Of a stretch of 64,000 bases of DNA, positions 1 to 8,220 are shown in pieces. Origin of the DNA: CAWDVK01 sp963805715 (GTDB taxonomy: Bacteria; Actinomycetota; Actinomycetes; Streptosporangiales; Streptosporangiaceae). A model generated the notes under the pieces. The model saw only the letters and a list, made by a program, of their open reading frames with translations, searched no databases and was not told the DNA's origin. The position numbers and the translations under genes were made by a program. The stretch's first letter is position 1; each line of letters begins with the position of its first letter. The stretch is taken from the NCBI GenBank assembly GCA_963805715.1, contig CAWDVK010000009.1, positions 868,001-932,000 of the forward strand. The letters are read 5' to 3'.

Positions 1-147
1 CGCCGCCACCTCGCCATCGCGCTGGACGGCATGAGGTACCAGCACTCCCAGCGCCTGCCCGGACTGCCGCCGTCGCCCGAGCAGCTCGACCGCGACCTGC
101 GCGAGTGGAGCGGCCAGCTGCTGCGCGGCAGCAGTGTCGTGGCGTGA
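1..147 (+). CDS. 3' end of a probable TetR-family regulator (cut by window edge)
   Basis: The first 48 codons are open from base 1 and stop at TGA 145-147. The encoded tail is helical, with a PPSPEQLDRDLREW segment. This style is common at the C-terminus of TetR/AcrR ligand-binding domains in actinobacteria. The DNA-binding half lies outside the window, so the family call rests only on the tail and is tentative. The gene is convergent with the MarR gene that ends 14 bases downstream. Confidence 0.4.
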   Translation, partial: RRHLAIALDGMRYQHSQRLPGLPPSPEQLDRDLREWSGQLLRGSSVVA

Positions 148-160
148 CGCCCGGCGGCTG

Positions 161-646
161 TCAGGTCGCCGCGCACCGGCCGGGAGCATCGGCTCCGGCC
201 ACGCTGTCCGCCAGCGAGGCGTTGAGCCTGGCCAGGGCGCGCCCCAGGGTGGCCCGCTCGGCCTCGTCCCAGTCGCTGACCAGCTCCTCGATACGGCGGC
301 GCCGCTCCTGCTGGACGGCGTGCATGGCCCGGCGGCCCGGCGGGGTCAAGACGATGGCCGACGAGCGCCCGTCGGCCGGATCGGGCCGCCGCTCGATCAG
401 GCCGGCCCGCTGCAGGGCCGTGACCTGCCGGGTGACCGTCGACGCGTCCAGGTGCAGGGCCCGGGCCAGCGCGTGCGTGTTCACCGGCCCGAGGGATTCG
501 AGCATCCGCATGGCGACGTAGCCGGCCCGGTCGACCTTGGCGTACAGCGAGCTGCGCCGCCCGAAAGTCTCCAGGTGCCGGACCAGCCTGATCAGCTCGA
601 GCTCGATGGTCTCGATGGTGCCGGCCTGCGGTGACCCGGTGTTCAT
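161..646 (-). CDS. MarR-family transcriptional regulator
   Basis: The protein has 161 residues, the usual MarR size. The winged-helix core reads AKVDRAGYVAMRMLE, then an HTH around ALARALHLDASTVTRQVTAL, then the wing ERRPDPADGRSSAIVLTPPG with the conserved D-x-R-x-S signature. C-terminal helices form the dimer interface. The ATG at 646 was preferred over an upstream start at 700, because the upstream one would place an AT-rich palindrome inside the gene. The gene is divergent from a DMT-type transporter. That arrangement fits a regulator controlling itself and the exporter, which is inferred and not shown. Confidence 0.85.
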   Translation of the reverse strand: MNTGSPQAGTIETIELELIRLVRHLETFGRRSSLYAKVDRAGYVAMRMLESLGPVNTHALARALHLDASTVTRQVTALQRAGLIERRPDPADGRSSAIVLTPPGRRAMHAVQQERRRRIEELVSDWDEAERATLGRALARLNASLADSVAGADAPGRCAAT

Positions 647-676
647 CGTCGCAGCCCTCGCCGTTTCCGGTAACGT

Positions 677-698
677 GCTATAGTCAGATAGCTGTATC
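677..698. promoter_or_regulatory. Candidate MarR operator between the divergent genes
   Basis: This AT-rich patch in otherwise GC-rich DNA holds two overlapping dyads: GCTAT-N6-ATAGC (677-692) and GATA-GCTG-TATC (687-698). It lies between the MarR start (646) and the transporter start (769), where a divergently acting repressor would bind. Assignment is by position and symmetry only. Confidence 0.45.
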
Positions 699-768
699 AT
701 ACATGCTTCTGTCCCGGTTGATAGACCGGGACCTCGGCGCCAGAGCGGAGCTGGCAGAGCGGAGCTCG

Positions 769-1680
769 ATGGTCTTTGCCCTGGCCCTGGGCGCTTCGCT
801 GGCGAACGCGCTCACGGGCGTGTTCCAGCGCATGGGCGTCGAGCATGCTCCGGCTAACTCGACGCTGCGGCTCAGCCTGCTCACCTACGCGCTGCGCCGG
901 GGCATCTGGCTGGCCGGCTTCGCGCTGATGATCGTGTCGTTCGTGCTCCAGGCCATCGCCCTGCACTTTGGCCGCCTGTCCGAGGTGCAGCCGGTCCTGA
1001 CGACCGAGCTGGTGTTCCTGGTCGTGGTGCTGGCCGTCTGGTTCGGGTTCCCGATCGGGCGGCGCGAGTGGGCTGGCGCGCTGGCGGTGACCGGCGGCCT
1101 GGCCGGCTTCCTGTACTGCGCCGACCCGGTGGACGGCACCCTGTCGCCGCCGCTGTGGGCCTGGGCGGTCACCGGAGCGGCGTGCAGCGCCACCATCGTG
1201 ATCGCGGTGCTGCTCGCGCTGCGGGGCCCGCGCTGGTGGCGGGCGGCCATGTTCGGAACCGCCGCGTCCGTCAGCTTCGCCTTCACCGCGGCCTGCACCA
1301 AGGTCGTCTCCGGATTCGCGGCGTCGGACTGGGCGTCGCTGTACCGGCACTGGCAGACCTACGCCCTGGCCTGCTTCGGCGCGCTGGCCGTGTTCCTGGC
1401 CCAGAACGCCATTCACGCGGGCCCGATCGTGGCCTCCCAGTCGACCATCGTGCTGGTTGACCCGCTGGCCAGCATCCTGCTCGGCATCGGGCTCTTCGGC
1501 GACAATCTGCGCACCAGCGGCCCGTGGGGCCCGCTGGAGGCGCTTTCCCTCCTGACCATGTTCACCGGGGCATTCTGGCTCGCCCATTCCCCGCTGATCA
1601 GCGCGATGAAGGGCAGTGACCAGCACCAGCTGCTGCTGTCCCGGCGGTCCCGGTCCGCCGGGCTGGCTGACGGCGCCTGA
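769..1680 (+). CDS. DMT-superfamily (EamA-like) membrane transporter
   Basis: The 303-residue protein is strongly hydrophobic, with about nine to ten predicted membrane helices and two repeated halves, as in drug/metabolite transporters. Examples of helices are LVFLVVVLAVWFGFPIG and ALACFGALAVFLAQNAI. The start at ATG 769 has GCGGAGC a few bases upstream. An earlier in-frame ATG at 703 lacks a ribosome-binding site and would overlap the candidate operator. The substrate is unknown. Pairing with a divergent MarR gene suggests export of a small toxic compound. Confidence 0.75.
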   Translation: MVFALALGASLANALTGVFQRMGVEHAPANSTLRLSLLTYALRRGIWLAGFALMIVSFVLQAIALHFGRLSEVQPVLTTELVFLVVVLAVWFGFPIGRREWAGALAVTGGLAGFLYCADPVDGTLSPPLWAWAVTGAACSATIVIAVLLALRGPRWWRAAMFGTAASVSFAFTAACTKVVSGFAASDWASLYRHWQTYALACFGALAVFLAQNAIHAGPIVASQSTIVLVDPLASILLGIGLFGDNLRTSGPWGPLEALSLLTMFTGAFWLAHSPLISAMKGSDQHQLLLSRRSRSAGLADGA

Positions 1681-1782
1681 TCCAGCCGCTGAGGCGCGCC
1701 TGCCGCGCCGGCCTGTCGCGCCGGCCAGGCCGAACCAGCCGTCCCGAACCAGCCTGAACCGGGCCGGGCCAAACCCCGCCGA

Positions 1783-1813
1783 ACCTGACGTTGACGTAAA
1801 GGTCGGATAGGAT
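1783..1813 (+). promoter_or_regulatory. Candidate MerR-controlled promoter of the MFS-merR operon
   Basis: The patch contains CTGACG (-35, 1785-1790), a 17-base spacer and TAGGAT (-10, 1808-1813). It is overlaid by an ACCT-N13-AGGT dyad (1783-1803) with tandem GACGTTGACGT. MerR-family regulators often bind ACGT-containing dyads between -35 and -10. The merR gene is the second gene of the operon, so autoregulation is plausible. Inferred from pattern only. Confidence 0.4.
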
Positions 1814-1857
1814 CATCTCGGTCCCCGGGCAGAGCATCGAGGAGAGCGGGAGAGTCC

Positions 1858-3735
1858 ATGCCGGCGGCAGGACAGGAACAGGCGGCGTCACCGGCAGCGG
1901 ATGGCAGGAGCGACCATTACAAGTGGATCGCGCTGTCCAACACCACGCTCGGCGTGCTGATGGTCACGATTAACCAGTCGATCTTGCTGATCTCGCTTCC
2001 GGCGCTGTTCCGGGGAATCAGCCTCAACCCGCTCGTCCCGGCTAACACGTCCTATTTCCTCTGGGTATTCCTGGGCTTCATGCTGGTCACCGCGGTGCTG
2101 GTGGTCAGCCTGGGACGGGTCGGGGATATCTACGGCCGGGTCCGGATGTACAACCTCGGCTTCGCCGTGTTCACGGTGTTCTCGATCCTGCTCTCGGTCA
2201 CCTGGCTCACCGGCCCGGCCGGCGCGCTGTGGATCATCATCATGCGCGTCTTCCAAGGCGTCGGCGGAGCCTTCCTGTTCGCGAACTCGACCGCCATCCT
2301 GACCGATGCCTTCCCCCCGAACGAGCGGGGCAAGGCGATGGGCATCAACGGCATCGCCGCGGTGAGCGGGTCCTTCCTCGGCCTCATCCTCGGCGGCGTG
2401 CTCGCCCCGGTGCAGTGGCGGCTGGTCTTCCTGGTGTCGGTGCCGTTCGGCCTGTTCGGCACGATCTGGGCGTACCTCAAGCTGCGTGACAACGGCGTCC
2501 GCATCCCGGCCAGGATCGACTGGCTGGGCAACGCGCTGTTCGCGATCGGGCTCATCTCGCTGCTGACCGGCATCGTGTACTCGCTGCTCCCCTACGGCGG
2601 CCACCCCACCGGCTGGACCAACCCGTACGTGCTGGCCGCCATCATCGGCGGGATCGCGGTCCTGGTGCTGTTCGGCTGGGTCGAGACCAAGGTGGAGCAG
2701 CCCATGTTCCGGCTGGGCCTGTTCCGGATCCGGGCCTTCACCGCCGGCAACGTCGCCGGCCTGCTCGGCGCCCTCGGCCGGGGCGGCATGCAGTTCATGC
2801 TGATCATCTGGCTGCAGGGCATCTGGCTGCCGCAGCACGGCCGCAGCTTCGCCGAGACGCCGCTGTGGGCGGGCATCGCGATGGTCCCGCTGACCATCGG
2901 CTTCCTGGTCACCGGCCCGCTGGCGGGCATGCTGTCGGACCGCTACGGGGCGCGGGCGTTCGCCACCGGCGGCCTGATCATCTCCGGCGCCAGCTTCCTG
3001 CTGCTGGAGCTGCTGCCGATCAACTTCAGCTACGTCTGGTTCGCGCTGCTGGTCTTCCTGTTCTCGGTGGGCATGGGGCTGTTCTTCTCGCCCAACCAGG
3101 CGGCGGTCATGAACAGCCTGCCGCCCGAGCAGCGCGGCGCCGGCGCGGGCATGCTCAACACCTTCCAGAACTCGGCCACCGTGCTGTCCATGGGGCTGTT
3201 CTTCACCATCGTCACGCTGGGACTGGCGGCGCGCCTGCCCGCGCACCTGTACCGGGGGCTGGTCGCGGCCGGCGTCGCCCCGGCCGCCGCGCACGCGGTG
3301 GCCAGCGAGCCGCCGATCGGCAGCCTGTTCTCCGCCTTCCTCGGCTACAACCCGGTCAAGGAACTGCTCGGCCCCACCGGCGCGCTGCAGCACCTGCCCG
3401 CCAGCCAGGCCGCCTACATCACCGGCCGCTCGTTCTTCCCGCAGCTCATCGAGGCGCCGTTCGCCAGCGGGCTGCACCTGGCCTTCACCTTCGCCGCGGC
3501 CGCGACCGCCGTCGCGGTCATCGCCTCCGCCGTCCGCGGCCGGCGCTACCTGCACGCGACCGAGCCGCTCAGGGAGGAGCTGGCCGAGGGAGCGGCCGGG
3601 CTGGCCGAGATCGCGGGCCTGGACGAGTCGGTGGCGCTGGTCGCGCCCGAGGCGGCAGGTAACGGCGAGCCGCATCCCAGCGGCCGGCGCAGCCGGGCGG
3701 GCAGCGAGCTCGACAGCTCCCGCGGAAGCGGCTGA
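1858..3735 (+). CDS. DHA2-type (EmrB/QacA) MFS drug transporter
   Basis: The 625-residue protein matches the 14-helix DHA2 class. Motif A-like SLGRVGDIYGRVRMYNLG follows TM2, motif C-like GVGGAFLFANSTAILTDAFP follows, and a second A-like LAGMLSDRYGARAF lies in the C-half. A long periplasmic loop sits between the last two helices (about 455-535), and the C-terminus is hydrophilic. ATG 1858 is preceded by GGAGAG. The transport family is clear. The substrate, probably a cationic or lipophilic drug by proton antiport, is inferred. It forms an operon with the merR gene three bases downstream. Confidence 0.88.
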   Translation: MPAAGQEQAASPAADGRSDHYKWIALSNTTLGVLMVTINQSILLISLPALFRGISLNPLVPANTSYFLWVFLGFMLVTAVLVVSLGRVGDIYGRVRMYNLGFAVFTVFSILLSVTWLTGPAGALWIIIMRVFQGVGGAFLFANSTAILTDAFPPNERGKAMGINGIAAVSGSFLGLILGGVLAPVQWRLVFLVSVPFGLFGTIWAYLKLRDNGVRIPARIDWLGNALFAIGLISLLTGIVYSLLPYGGHPTGWTNPYVLAAIIGGIAVLVLFGWVETKVEQPMFRLGLFRIRAFTAGNVAGLLGALGRGGMQFMLIIWLQGIWLPQHGRSFAETPLWAGIAMVPLTIGFLVTGPLAGMLSDRYGARAFATGGLIISGASFLLLELLPINFSYVWFALLVFLFSVGMGLFFSPNQAAVMNSLPPEQRGAGAGMLNTFQNSATVLSMGLFFTIVTLGLAARLPAHLYRGLVAAGVAPAAAHAVASEPPIGSLFSAFLGYNPVKELLGPTGALQHLPASQAAYITGRSFFPQLIEAPFASGLHLAFTFAAAATAVAVIASAVRGRRYLHATEPLREELAEGAAGLAEIAGLDESVALVAPEAAGNGEPHPSGRRSRAGSELDSSRGSG

Positions 3736-3738
3736 CCG

Positions 3739-4239
3739 GTGAGCACCGCGCGCACCACGGCCGCGAGGCCGCCGGCCGACGACCCGCCGCCGGCCGGCGG
3801 CGAGCAGCTGCTCGGCATCGGCGCCGCGGCCGCGCGGGCCGGGGTGTCCGAGCGGGCGCTGCGCTACTACCAGCAGCTGGGCCTGCTCGTGCCGGCCTGC
3901 ACCACGGCCGGCGGCCTGCGCCGCTACTGCGAGGACGACCTGGCCAGGGTGGCGCGCATCCGGGAGCTGCAGAGCCTGCTCGGCCTCAACCTCGACGAGA
4001 TCGCGATCGTGCTCGGCAACGAGGACCGGATGGCGCAGATCCGCCGGACCTATCACGATGAGCGAACCAGCGACGAGGAGCGGCTGCGCCTGACCCGCGA
4101 GTGCCTGGCCCTGCAGCAGACCCTGCGCGCGACCGTCGAGGCCAAGCGGGCCGCCCTCAGCAGCTTCCTCGCCGACCTCGACGCCCGCATCCGGCGCGCG
4201 CAGGACCTGCTCGCTGACCGCGGCCCGGCGCAGGACTAG
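3739..4239 (+). CDS. MerR-family transcriptional regulator
   Basis: The 166-residue protein starts with GTG three bases after the MFS stop. The MerR HTH and wing are clear: LGIGAAAARAGVSERALRYYQQLGL, then RRYCEDDLARVARIRELQSLLGLNLDEI. A C-terminal coiled-coil dimer helix (LALQQTLRATVEAKRAAL) follows. No Cys metal-binding motif is present, so it is a drug- or stress-type MerR rather than a metal sensor. It probably controls the operon in which it lies. Confidence 0.88.
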   Translation: MSTARTTAARPPADDPPPAGGEQLLGIGAAAARAGVSERALRYYQQLGLLVPACTTAGGLRRYCEDDLARVARIRELQSLLGLNLDEIAIVLGNEDRMAQIRRTYHDERTSDEERLRLTRECLALQQTLRATVEAKRAALSSFLADLDARIRRAQDLLADRGPAQD

Positions 4240-4255
4240 GCGGGCGCGCGCCCGC
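4240..4255. terminator. Candidate bidirectional terminator between convergent genes
   Basis: A perfect 16-base GC palindrome (GCGGGCGCGCGCCCGC) sits between the merR stop and the stop of the convergent oxidoreductase. There is no T-run, as is usual in high-GC actinobacteria, so termination is an inference. Confidence 0.4.
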
Positions 4256-4269
4256 GGCGCGCCGGGCGG

Positions 4270-5244
4270 TCAGGGCAGCAGTGCGAGCTTGCCGGTGACC
4301 TGCCTGGCGGCCAGGCCGCTCAGCGCCCTGGCGGCCTGCTCAAGCGGGAAGGTGGCGGGGGCCACGGGATGCAGCTCCCCGGCGGCCACCCGGCCGAGCA
4401 GGTCGGTCATCAGGGCCCGGCTGGCGGCCGGGTCGGCGCGCGACCACGCGCCCCAGTCGACCCCGATCACCGAGCGGTTCTCCAGCAGCACCCGGTTCAG
4501 CGGCAGCCGGGGGATGGAGCCGCCCGCGAAGCCGACGACCAGGTAGCGGCCGAACCCCCGCAGGCTGCGCAGGGCCGACTCGGCGAGTCGGTCACCGACC
4601 GGGTCGACCACCAGGTCAGCACCCGCGCCGGTGATCTCGCGGACCCGGGTCTTCAGGTCCTCTTCCTGGTAGTCGATGAGCGCCTGCGCTCCGGCGCTGG
4701 CCGCCGCGGCTAGCTTGGCCGCGCTGGAGGCGGCCGCGATCACCCGCGCGCCGAGCGAGCGGGCCACGTCCACGGCGGCCAGGCCGATGCCGCCGCCGGC
4801 GCCGAGCACGAGCGCCCACTCGCCCGGATCCACGGCAGCCCGCCTGGTCAGCGCGAACAGCATGGTCGAGTAGCTTTCCACGGCCGTGGCGGCCACCTCG
4901 TAGCTCACCGCGCCCGGCAGCGGCACGACCGAGTCGGCCGGCAGCACCCGGTGGCTGGCATAGCCGCCGAAATGAAACGAGCAGCCCGCTGCCCGGCTCC
5001 CCGGCGGCAGGCCGGTCACGCCATCCCCCGCGGCCAGCACCTCGCCCGCCACGACCAGCCCGGGGGTAAAGGGCAGCGACGGCTTCATCTGGTACCTCCC
5101 GCTGACGATCAGCCCGTCAACGAAGCTGACGCCGGCCGCCCGGACCCCGATGAGCACCTCGCCGGGCCCCGGCCGCGGGTCCGGCGCCTCCTCCAGCACC
5201 AGCCGGTCCGGCGGCCCGAACTCGTGGCAGACAACATGACGCAT
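4270..5244 (-). CDS. Zinc-independent quinone oxidoreductase (medium-chain dehydrogenase)
   Basis: The 324-residue protein has the GroES-like N-domain (EEAPDPRPGPGEVLIGVRAAGVSFVDGL) and a Rossmann motif (VLGAGGGIGLAAVDVA). The Cys/His zinc ligands of alcohol dehydrogenases are absent. This is the NADPH:quinone reductase/Qor branch (one-electron-avoiding quinone or enone reduction in the cytosol). ATG 5244 is preceded by AGGAG. It is convergent with the merR operon and shares no operon partner. The exact substrate is unknown. Confidence 0.85.
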   Translation of the reverse strand: MRHVVCHEFGPPDRLVLEEAPDPRPGPGEVLIGVRAAGVSFVDGLIVSGRYQMKPSLPFTPGLVVAGEVLAAGDGVTGLPPGSRAAGCSFHFGGYASHRVLPADSVVPLPGAVSYEVAATAVESYSTMLFALTRRAAVDPGEWALVLGAGGGIGLAAVDVARSLGARVIAAASSAAKLAAAASAGAQALIDYQEEDLKTRVREITGAGADLVVDPVGDRLAESALRSLRGFGRYLVVGFAGGSIPRLPLNRVLLENRSVIGVDWGAWSRADPAASRALMTDLLGRVAAGELHPVAPATFPLEQAARALSGLAARQVTGKLALLP

Positions 5245-5318
5245 CGGATCTCCTGACTGTCGCTGATGCCGTCGGCCCGGCTGCACGGCAGGCTAGTCCC
5301 ATCATCGGTGCTGGCTCG

Positions 5319-5549
5319 TTGCCGGGCCTGCCGGCCACCTGGGCGCACGGCCAGGACATCGCCGACGCGCTCCGGCGCCACGCGGCCGGCGACGTCCCGG
5401 CTGCGGCACGTCGCGCATCTGGGCGTGGGCACGCTGGGGTTCTCGTTTCGAGTGCACGGACTCGAGGTGCCGGAGCAGCCAGTCCGGGTCGAGCTGACCG
5501 CACCAGACGGCGCCTCGTGGACGTGGGGGCCGCCCGGTGCGGCGGACCC
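5319..5549 (+). pseudogene. Remnant of a TIGR03084-type metal-binding (maleylpyruvate isomerase-like) protein
   Basis: Two reading frames together spell the C-terminal part of an actinobacterial TIGR03084 protein of the mycothiol-dependent isomerase superfamily. Frame one has TWAHGQDIADAL (5337-5372). About 15 bases later another frame has RLRHVAHLGVGTLGFSFRVH and VRVELTAPDGASWTWGP, ending at a TGA at 5551-5553. The N-terminal two thirds are missing, and the family's tail after WGP is replaced by the 28-bp inverted repeat. So the gene is both frameshifted and cut. Family recognition is from memory of conserved blocks. Confidence 0.6.
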
Positions 5550-5577
5550 GTGATCTTGTCCGGCGTAGCAGCGTGAC
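5550..5577 (+). repeat. Left copy of a 28-bp inverted repeat
   Basis: These 28 bases match the reverse complement of 8221-8248 at 26 positions (only TA versus CG differs, in the middle). The copies bracket the S41 protease and ArsR genes. Each could also encode a short tail VILSG-x-AA-stop, so a duplicated gene end is an alternative to a mobile-element end. Confidence 0.6.
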
Positions 5578-5640
5578 ATGACGGCGGCCCCCGGCCGCTA
5601 ACGCTTTCCTGCCCGGTTCCTTCCGCCGCCTGCCGTCCGG

Positions 5641-7308
5641 TCAGAACCCCGGCAGATGCTCGCGGCAGGACAGGATGGCTTCCATCGCCGGGTCCCGGTT
5701 CTGGCTGTAGGCCTCGAAGGAGGGCGGCGCGTAGAGTTCCGGCGCGATCCAGGGCCGGTGATCCATGGGCCAGGAGGTCTGCCAGTACAGGTCCGCGACG
5801 TTCGCCAGGGCCTTGCTGTAAGGCAGTGTGAACGGGATGGTCTCGCCGATGAAGTTGGGCCGCGAACCGGTCGGCTCCCCGACGAAGATCGCGTTAGTCT
5901 CGCGCTCGATGGCGGTCGCGGTGTTCTGCGCGGCCGAGAAGGTCCCGCGTCCGATGATCACGTACAGGCAGCCCCGCTGATTGATCTTCGTGCAGCCGAT
6001 CAGGCGGTGCAGCAGCGGCTGGACGAGGTAGGTATTCCCGCCGCCGTTCCAGCGCAGGTCGATGACCAGCTTGCAGACCTGACGGTTGTCGATGAAAGTG
6101 AACAGGCGCTCGCAGAACGCGGCGATCGCCTCGAGTGGCTGATCGCCGACTCCGTTGAACTGGAAGTAGACGACGGCGCTGTCGGGCAGGTACTCGAACC
6201 AGTACGGGGCGTCGCTGTTGCGCAGGTAGAGCGGCATCGGGGCGCCGACCGTGTCGGGCAGCGAGATCCACCCCGCCGGACGCGGGGCCGTCAGGCTCGT
6301 GTAACGGTCCGCGACCGACTCGACCGCCACCGTCCCGGTCGCCTGGTCGCCGAACCGCACGGTCAGCGTGGCCTGGCCGGGATCGCTGATCAGGCCGAGA
6401 GCGTGGATCAGCGGCGTCCAGCGGAGCACCTCCGGTCCTATCCACGTGACCTGCTGGTCGTTGTCACGGCTGATGAGCGGCTCGACCGCGGCGAGCACAT
6501 CGTCGGCCGGGTGCCCGTCCACGCTCAGCACCTGCGCTCCGATCAGCTGGCGGTAGGCCTCGCTGGCCGCGGTCACGAACAGGCCCTCGGTGAACCGGTA
6601 GAACTTGACCGGCAGGCCCAGCTGCGTGTCCTTGCTGTCCTGGGCAGGCAAGACGAACGCATGCCCGTCGCCGAGCGGCCGCAGCAGCCGCATCATGCCG
6701 GCCAGGACCTGGAAGTCCGAGAGGCCGGGCACATCGCCGGCGAGCCGGGCGACCGCGGCGTCGAACTCGGGCTCCGATATCGCGCGGAACGGCGCATACG
6801 CCCGGCGCTTGATCTCACGGGCCAGGAACGTCAGGTCGGCGCGCCAGCCCTCGTCCCGTGTCAGGCCCGCCGTGTCGATGATGCCGAGCATCTCCCGCAC
6901 GGCCTGGTCGCCGAGCAGTGGCTCCCAGTGCTCGTCGCCCTTCGGGCGGCCGAGGTCGCGCAAGCCCAGGCGGAGCGCCCGGCGCAGCTCCCGCACGGCG
7001 CTCTCGTGATCACCGAGGCGGACGTGACAGGTGGCCATCCGGTAGGCGATCTCGGCGGGGAATATGGCCTCGATCTCGTCCCGGTGCAGCCAGACGCCAG
7101 CTCCCTGCGCCGCGTCATAGGCGGCCAGCGCGCCATCGAAGTCACCGAGCTCGTAGCGCGCCTCGGCGAGCCTGACCCAGTGACGGCCCACCACCGGGTT
7201 GAGCTCTACCACCCGAGCCCACAGCGCCGCGGCATCCGGCCAGCTGGCCGAGCCTGTCTTCGCCTCGGCGCCCGCCAGCGTACGCACATAGTCACTGAAA
7301 TCTGGCAT
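5641..7308 (-). CDS. TPR-containing S41-family peptidase
   Basis: The 555-residue protein has an N-terminal TPR-like region (about 1-130, AALWARVVELNPVVGRHWVRL, AYDAAQGAG) and a C-terminal S41 (tail-specific protease) fold. VIDLRWNGGGNTYLVQPL and RGTFSAAQNTATAIE place the nucleophile Ser in TFSAAQ, and VGEPTGSRPNFIGE follows. No signal peptide or PDZ hallmark is obvious, which suggests a cytosolic enzyme. ATG 7308 follows GGAGG. The gene lies 25 bases after the ArsR-type regulator stop, probably as one operon. The peptide substrate is unknown. Confidence 0.78.
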   Translation of the reverse strand: MPDFSDYVRTLAGAEAKTGSASWPDAAALWARVVELNPVVGRHWVRLAEARYELGDFDGALAAYDAAQGAGVWLHRDEIEAIFPAEIAYRMATCHVRLGDHESAVRELRRALRLGLRDLGRPKGDEHWEPLLGDQAVREMLGIIDTAGLTRDEGWRADLTFLAREIKRRAYAPFRAISEPEFDAAVARLAGDVPGLSDFQVLAGMMRLLRPLGDGHAFVLPAQDSKDTQLGLPVKFYRFTEGLFVTAASEAYRQLIGAQVLSVDGHPADDVLAAVEPLISRDNDQQVTWIGPEVLRWTPLIHALGLISDPGQATLTVRFGDQATGTVAVESVADRYTSLTAPRPAGWISLPDTVGAPMPLYLRNSDAPYWFEYLPDSAVVYFQFNGVGDQPLEAIAAFCERLFTFIDNRQVCKLVIDLRWNGGGNTYLVQPLLHRLIGCTKINQRGCLYVIIGRGTFSAAQNTATAIERETNAIFVGEPTGSRPNFIGETIPFTLPYSKALANVADLYWQTSWPMDHRPWIAPELYAPPSFEAYSQNRDPAMEAILSCREHLPGF

Positions 7309-7333
7309 GGATCCTCCAGTAGCCGTGCAGCCC

Positions 7334-8029
7334 TCAGGCGCCGGGCGCAGTGTCATCCGGTGGCGCAGTGTCATCCGGTGGCGCAGTGTCATCCGGTGGC
7401 GCAGTGTCATCCGGTGGCGCAGTGTCATCCGGTGGCGCAGCGCCGTGCGGTGGCGTGACCGGCGGCGCCACGGAAGTCGCGGCGAAGAGCCGGACCTCGC
7501 GCGCGCCCGGCGGCCGCGACGCGGGGTCCGCGGCGCGCTCCTCGTGCGTGACCAGCAGCCGCTTTAGCTGGCCGGAAATATCGAGCAGTTCCCCGGCCGT
7601 CATCCAGGTCGTCGCGCCCAGCACCAGCGTCGCCTTGCGCCACGGCTCCGGCTCCAGGCTGTAGCGGCTCAGCCGCTGCCTCATCCGCGCGAACTCGTGA
7701 CCGAGGAACGCCTCGGCAGCGGCCTCCGCTGCCAGCGCCCCCTCGGCGTCCAGGCCGGCCGGGTCCAGGTTCTGTTCCCGGCTGGCCAGCCGCCAGGGCT
7801 TCTCCTTGCCTGCCTGGCCAGGGACCAGCTCGATGTAGCCGTACTTGCCGAGGATCCCGAGATGGTACGAGCAGTTCGCCACGCTCTCGCCCAGCACCTC
7901 GGCACACCGGGTCGCGGTCGCGGTCGCCTCGCTGCCGATCAGGTCGATCAGCTGCCAGCGCAGCGGATGCGCCAGCGCCCGCAGTGCCCTGGGATCGGGT
8001 GCGGATCCGCCCGCCTGCCCACCGGTCAT
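7334..8029 (-). CDS. ArsR-type HTH regulator with repetitive APPDDT tail
   Basis: Residues about 10-95 are an ArsR-like winged helix: RALAHPLRWQLIDLIGSEATATATRCAEVL and SYHLGILGKYGYIELV. A middle helical domain follows (EAFLGHEFARMRQRLSRYSLEPEP). The last about 40 residues are five exact APPDDT hexapeptides plus a variant, encoded by an 18-bp tandem repeat. No metal-binding Cys pair is seen, so it is not a classical arsenic sensor. ATG 8029 is chosen because the palindrome just upstream looks like its operator, and the transcript may be leaderless. It probably autoregulates the operon with the S41 peptidase gene. Confidence 0.75.
   Translation of the reverse strand: MTGGQAGGSAPDPRALRALAHPLRWQLIDLIGSEATATATRCAEVLGESVANCSYHLGILGKYGYIELVPGQAGKEKPWRLASREQNLDPAGLDAEGALAAEAAAEAFLGHEFARMRQRLSRYSLEPEPWRKATLVLGATTWMTAGELLDISGQLKRLLVTHEERAADPASRPPGAREVRLFAATSVAPPVTPPHGAAPPDDTAPPDDTAPPDDTAPPDDTAPPDDTAPGA
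7347..7454. repeat. 18-bp tandem repeat inside the regulator gene
   Basis: Five exact units of GCAGTGTCATCCGGTGGC run from 7347 to 7436, then a degenerate sixth from 7437 to 7454. The units are in frame and encode the acidic, proline-rich APPDDT hexapeptide. Copy number is likely to vary by slippage without shifting frame. Confidence 0.95.
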
Positions 8030-8039
8030 GTCACTCAAC

Positions 8040-8070
8040 ATATCTTGAGCGACACATCTTGCGCAAGATG
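8040..8070. promoter_or_regulatory. Palindromic operator upstream of the ArsR-type gene
   Basis: A perfect 16-bp palindrome CATCTTGCGCAAGATG (8055-8070) is followed toward the gene by a third half-site, TATCTTGAGC (8041-8050). This arrangement is typical of self-controlled ArsR genes. TATGTT on the minus strand just before the start is a possible -10. Confidence 0.6.
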
Positions 8071-8220
8071 CCTTGACCATTCCCGGCGCCGGAATGCGGC
8101 CAGGTAGCTACCGGGCCATGCTCAGACTCCCACCAGAGCACGACGCCCCGGCAGCTACCAAGCGCGCTCAGCGCTCCATCGGCCGGTCACCCGGCAGTTC
8201 CCGCACCCGGCCCGGCTGGC

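Noticed and set aside
1888..4056. Very long open frame on the minus strand opposite the MFS and merR genes
   Set aside because: It is Gly/Arg/Gln/Asp-rich shadow sequence, as expected opposite GC-biased third codon positions. The plus-strand genes have clear families.
7347..7454. Tandem repeats considered as a CRISPR array
   Set aside because: Units are directly adjacent with no spacers, 18 bp, in frame and encode a hexapeptide repeat.
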